Assembly: GCA_905479535.1 (NCBI GenBank) | Contig: CAJQMW010000402.1 | Span: 1-6,226 of the forward strand | Direction: 5' to 3' | DNA from: an uncultured Maribacter sp. | GTDB taxonomy: Bacteria > Bacteroidota > Bacteroidia > Flavobacteriales > Flavobacteriaceae | Length of the DNA: 6,226 nucleotides | In this document: in pieces, positions 4,546-6,226 of the stretch | Position numbering within the stretch: the first letter of the stretch is position 1 | Layout: the number at the start of each line of letters is the position of its first letter | The notes under the pieces: generated by a model | What the model saw: the letters and a program-made list of their open reading frames with translations, nothing else | Told to the model about the DNA's origin: nothing | Databases searched by the model: none | Program-made: the position numbers and the translations under genes

Positions 4546-6226
4546 TTGGAAGAGCATAATAAAAGAACTTGGTGGAAGGAAGGTATTGTATATCAAATTT
4601 ATCCCCGAAGTTTTCAGGATACTAATGGCAACGGTATAGGTGATATTAAAGGTATCATTCAACGTTTGGACTATATAAAGAGTCTAGGCGTTGACATTAT
4701 TTGGTTGAATCCGGTTTACGAATCGCCCAATGACGACAATGGCTATGACATTAGTGATTATCGCAACATCATGGCCGAGTTCGGGACTATGGAAGACTTT
4801 GACGCCCTACTTGCTGGAATGAAGGAAAGAGGACTCAAATTAGTTATGGATTTGGTGGTTAACCATAGTAGCGACGAGCACTATTGGTTTAAGGAATCCA
4901 GAAAATCCAGAGAGAACCCATATCGAGATTACTATCACTGGTGGCCAGCTGAAAAAGGAACTCCACCGGAGCGATGGAGCTATTTTGACATTGAAGGTAA
5001 TGCTTGGAAATATGACCGGGCTACGGACTCCTATTACCTCCATTATTTTTCCGTAAAACAGCCCGATTTGAAATGGGAAAACTCCAAACTCAGAGAAGAA
5101 ATCTATGAAGCAATGCGTTTTTGGTTCGATAAAGGGGTAGACGGATTTCGTATGGATGTGATTCCTTTCATTTCCAAGGATATTACCTATCCCGAACTCC
5201 CCAAAAAATATAATGGGAATTTTATCCCATTTTATGCCAATGGCCCTCGACTACACGAATACTTGCACGAAATGAATAACCAAGTTTTGTCCAAATATGA
5301 TGTCATGACCGTTGGCGAGGTACCCGGTGTCGGATTGGAGGACGCGCTTAAATTTGTTAACGAAGATCGGGAAGAACTGAACATGTTCTTTCATTTTGAT
5401 TTAATGAGTCTGGACAGGGATGGTGACGAGGTTTTTAAAATGAGGAAAGATGAATGGAAGCTGACAGAATTCAAAAAAATACATACGCAATGGGATGCCG
5501 TTTTCGCCGAAAAAGGCTGGGGCAGTATGTACTTGAACAATCATGACTTTCCCAGAAGCGTAAGTAGATGGGGAGACGATTCCAAAACGCACTGGTACAA
5601 CTCCGCCACAATGTTGCAGACCTTTTTGCTGACCATGCGCGGAACACCTTATTTTTATTATGGTGAGGAGATAGGTATGACGAACATAAGGTTCAATGAT
5701 GTTACTGATTATAAGGATATTAATACTTTGAACCGGTACGAAATCATTAAGAACCAAGGTGGCGATGTAGAGGCTTTCTTAGAAAATGAAAAGGACGCGA
5801 GCAGGGACAACGCCAGAACGCCAATGCAATGGGATCTATCAAAAAATGCAGGATTCTCTCCGGAAAAACCTTGGATACAGGTTAACAAAAATTATTTAGA
5901 GGGCGTTAATGTGGCGACCCAAGAAAACGACAAAGGCTCGGTCTTGAATTATTTTAGGGAAATGGTACAACTGCGTAAAAATCACCCCACTTTAATTTAT
6001 GGCAGTTATAAATTATTAGCTCCGGATAATGAAAGGGTGTATGCGTATACGAGAACGTTAGGCAAAGAGATTTACCTGGTGCTCCTAAGTTTCTCAAAGG
6101 AACGAGAAATTTTATCTTTAGAGGAGTTTAAGAATACCCCTGCAAAACTATTGCTCTCCAATGATGATGCGGTTCCACATGTTAAAGATGGCATTTTTAA
6201 GGTACGTCCCTATCACGCCATGGTGT
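4546..6226 (+). CDS. GH13 alpha-glucosidase, oligo-1,6-glucosidase type, last residues beyond window
   Basis: Reads for 560 residues to the right edge, and only a short tail should be missing (family length about 550-570). No signal peptide, so cytoplasmic; it should release glucose from the non-reducing end of short alpha-glucans. The (beta/alpha)8 domain opens with WWKEGIVYQIYPRSFQD (9-25) and a calcium-loop-like DTNGNGIGD (25-33). GH13 signatures follow in order: DLVVNHSS (102-109); QPDLKW (172-177), near the QPDLN of oligo-1,6-glucosidases; DGFRMDV (199-205) with nucleophile Asp204; TVGEV (255-259) with acid/base Glu258; and NNHD (331-334) with Asp334. The beta-sandwich C domain starts near residue 485. 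Val205 after the nucleophile predicts alpha-1,6 (isomaltose-type) preference; trehalose-6-phosphate hydrolase is a less likely alternative. No ATG exists before codon 76 in this frame and a stop lies at 4489-4491. TTG 4546-4548, giving MEEHNKRTWW, fits homologues and the promoter. Confidence 0.93.
   Translation, partial: MEEHNKRTWWKEGIVYQIYPRSFQDTNGNGIGDIKGIIQRLDYIKSLGVDIIWLNPVYESPNDDNGYDISDYRNIMAEFGTMEDFDALLAGMKERGLKLVMDLVVNHSSDEHYWFKESRKSRENPYRDYYHWWPAEKGTPPERWSYFDIEGNAWKYDRATDSYYLHYFSVKQPDLKWENSKLREEIYEAMRFWFDKGVDGFRMDVIPFISKDITYPELPKKYNGNFIPFYANGPRLHEYLHEMNNQVLSKYDVMTVGEVPGVGLEDALKFVNEDREELNMFFHFDLMSLDRDGDEVFKMRKDEWKLTEFKKIHTQWDAVFAEKGWGSMYLNNHDFPRSVSRWGDDSKTHWYNSATMLQTFLLTMRGTPYFYYGEEIGMTNIRFNDVTDYKDINTLNRYEIIKNQGGDVEAFLENEKDASRDNARTPMQWDLSKNAGFSPEKPWIQVNKNYLEGVNVATQENDKGSVLNYFREMVQLRKNHPTLIYGSYKLLAPDNERVYAYTRTLGKEIYLVLLSFSKEREILSLEEFKNTPAKLLLSNDDAVPHVKDGIFKVRPYHAMV

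Noticed and set aside
4840..5043. Minus-strand open frame of 67 codons
   Set aside because: Antisense to the conserved GH13 region that includes DLVVNHSS; no independent support.
5401..5757. Minus-strand open frame of 118 codons
   Set aside because: Antisense to the GH13 catalytic domain including NNHD; its composition does not resemble a real protein.

Overview
The window looks like ordinary chromosomal DNA of a marine-type flavobacterium (Bacteroidota, Flavobacteriaceae). The case rests on four things: AT-rich intergenic DNA; promoters of the Bacteroidota form TTG-N19..23-TAnnTTTG and no convincing Shine-Dalgarno sites; small secreted beta-barrel proteins whose signal peptides end in A-Q; and a lipoprotein whose cysteine is followed by S-D-D-E, the surface-export signal type of this phylum. 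No mobile element, CRISPR array, RNA gene or defence system was seen, and I do not claim a previously undescribed system.

Layout. Positions 1-760 (minus) hold the N-terminal 253 residues of a PQQ-dependent sugar dehydrogenase lipoprotein that runs off the left edge. A 311-base gap (761-1071) contains a palindromic, REP-like intergenic element ending in a T-tract. Then, all on the minus strand, come aroQ (type II 3-dehydroquinate dehydratase, 1072-1485), a 172-residue outer-membrane beta-barrel protein (1577-2095) and a 183-residue PorT-family beta-barrel protein (2284-2835). Each of the two barrel genes is followed by a hairpin/T-tract terminator and preceded by a recognisable promoter, so they look like separate transcription units. 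Divergent from them is xerD (2959-3855, plus), a complete Xer tyrosine recombinase. It converges with a 170-residue secreted protein of unknown function (3852-4364, minus); the two stop codons overlap inside an 18-bp perfect palindrome. The right end (4546-6226, plus) is a cytoplasmic GH13 alpha-glucosidase of oligo-1,6-glucosidase type, nearly complete, with a TTG start and a near-perfect promoter overlapped by an operator-like inverted repeat.

How the genes relate. They do not form one pathway. aroQ (shikimate pathway) and xerD (chromosome dimer resolution) are housekeeping genes. The three small envelope proteins, the surface sugar dehydrogenase and the alpha-glucosidase are envelope and carbohydrate genes, each apparently controlled on its own. 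The best leads for follow-up are regulatory: inverted repeats over the alpha-glucosidase promoter and around the PorT-family promoter, the repeat element at 899-974, and the palindrome at the xerD convergence.
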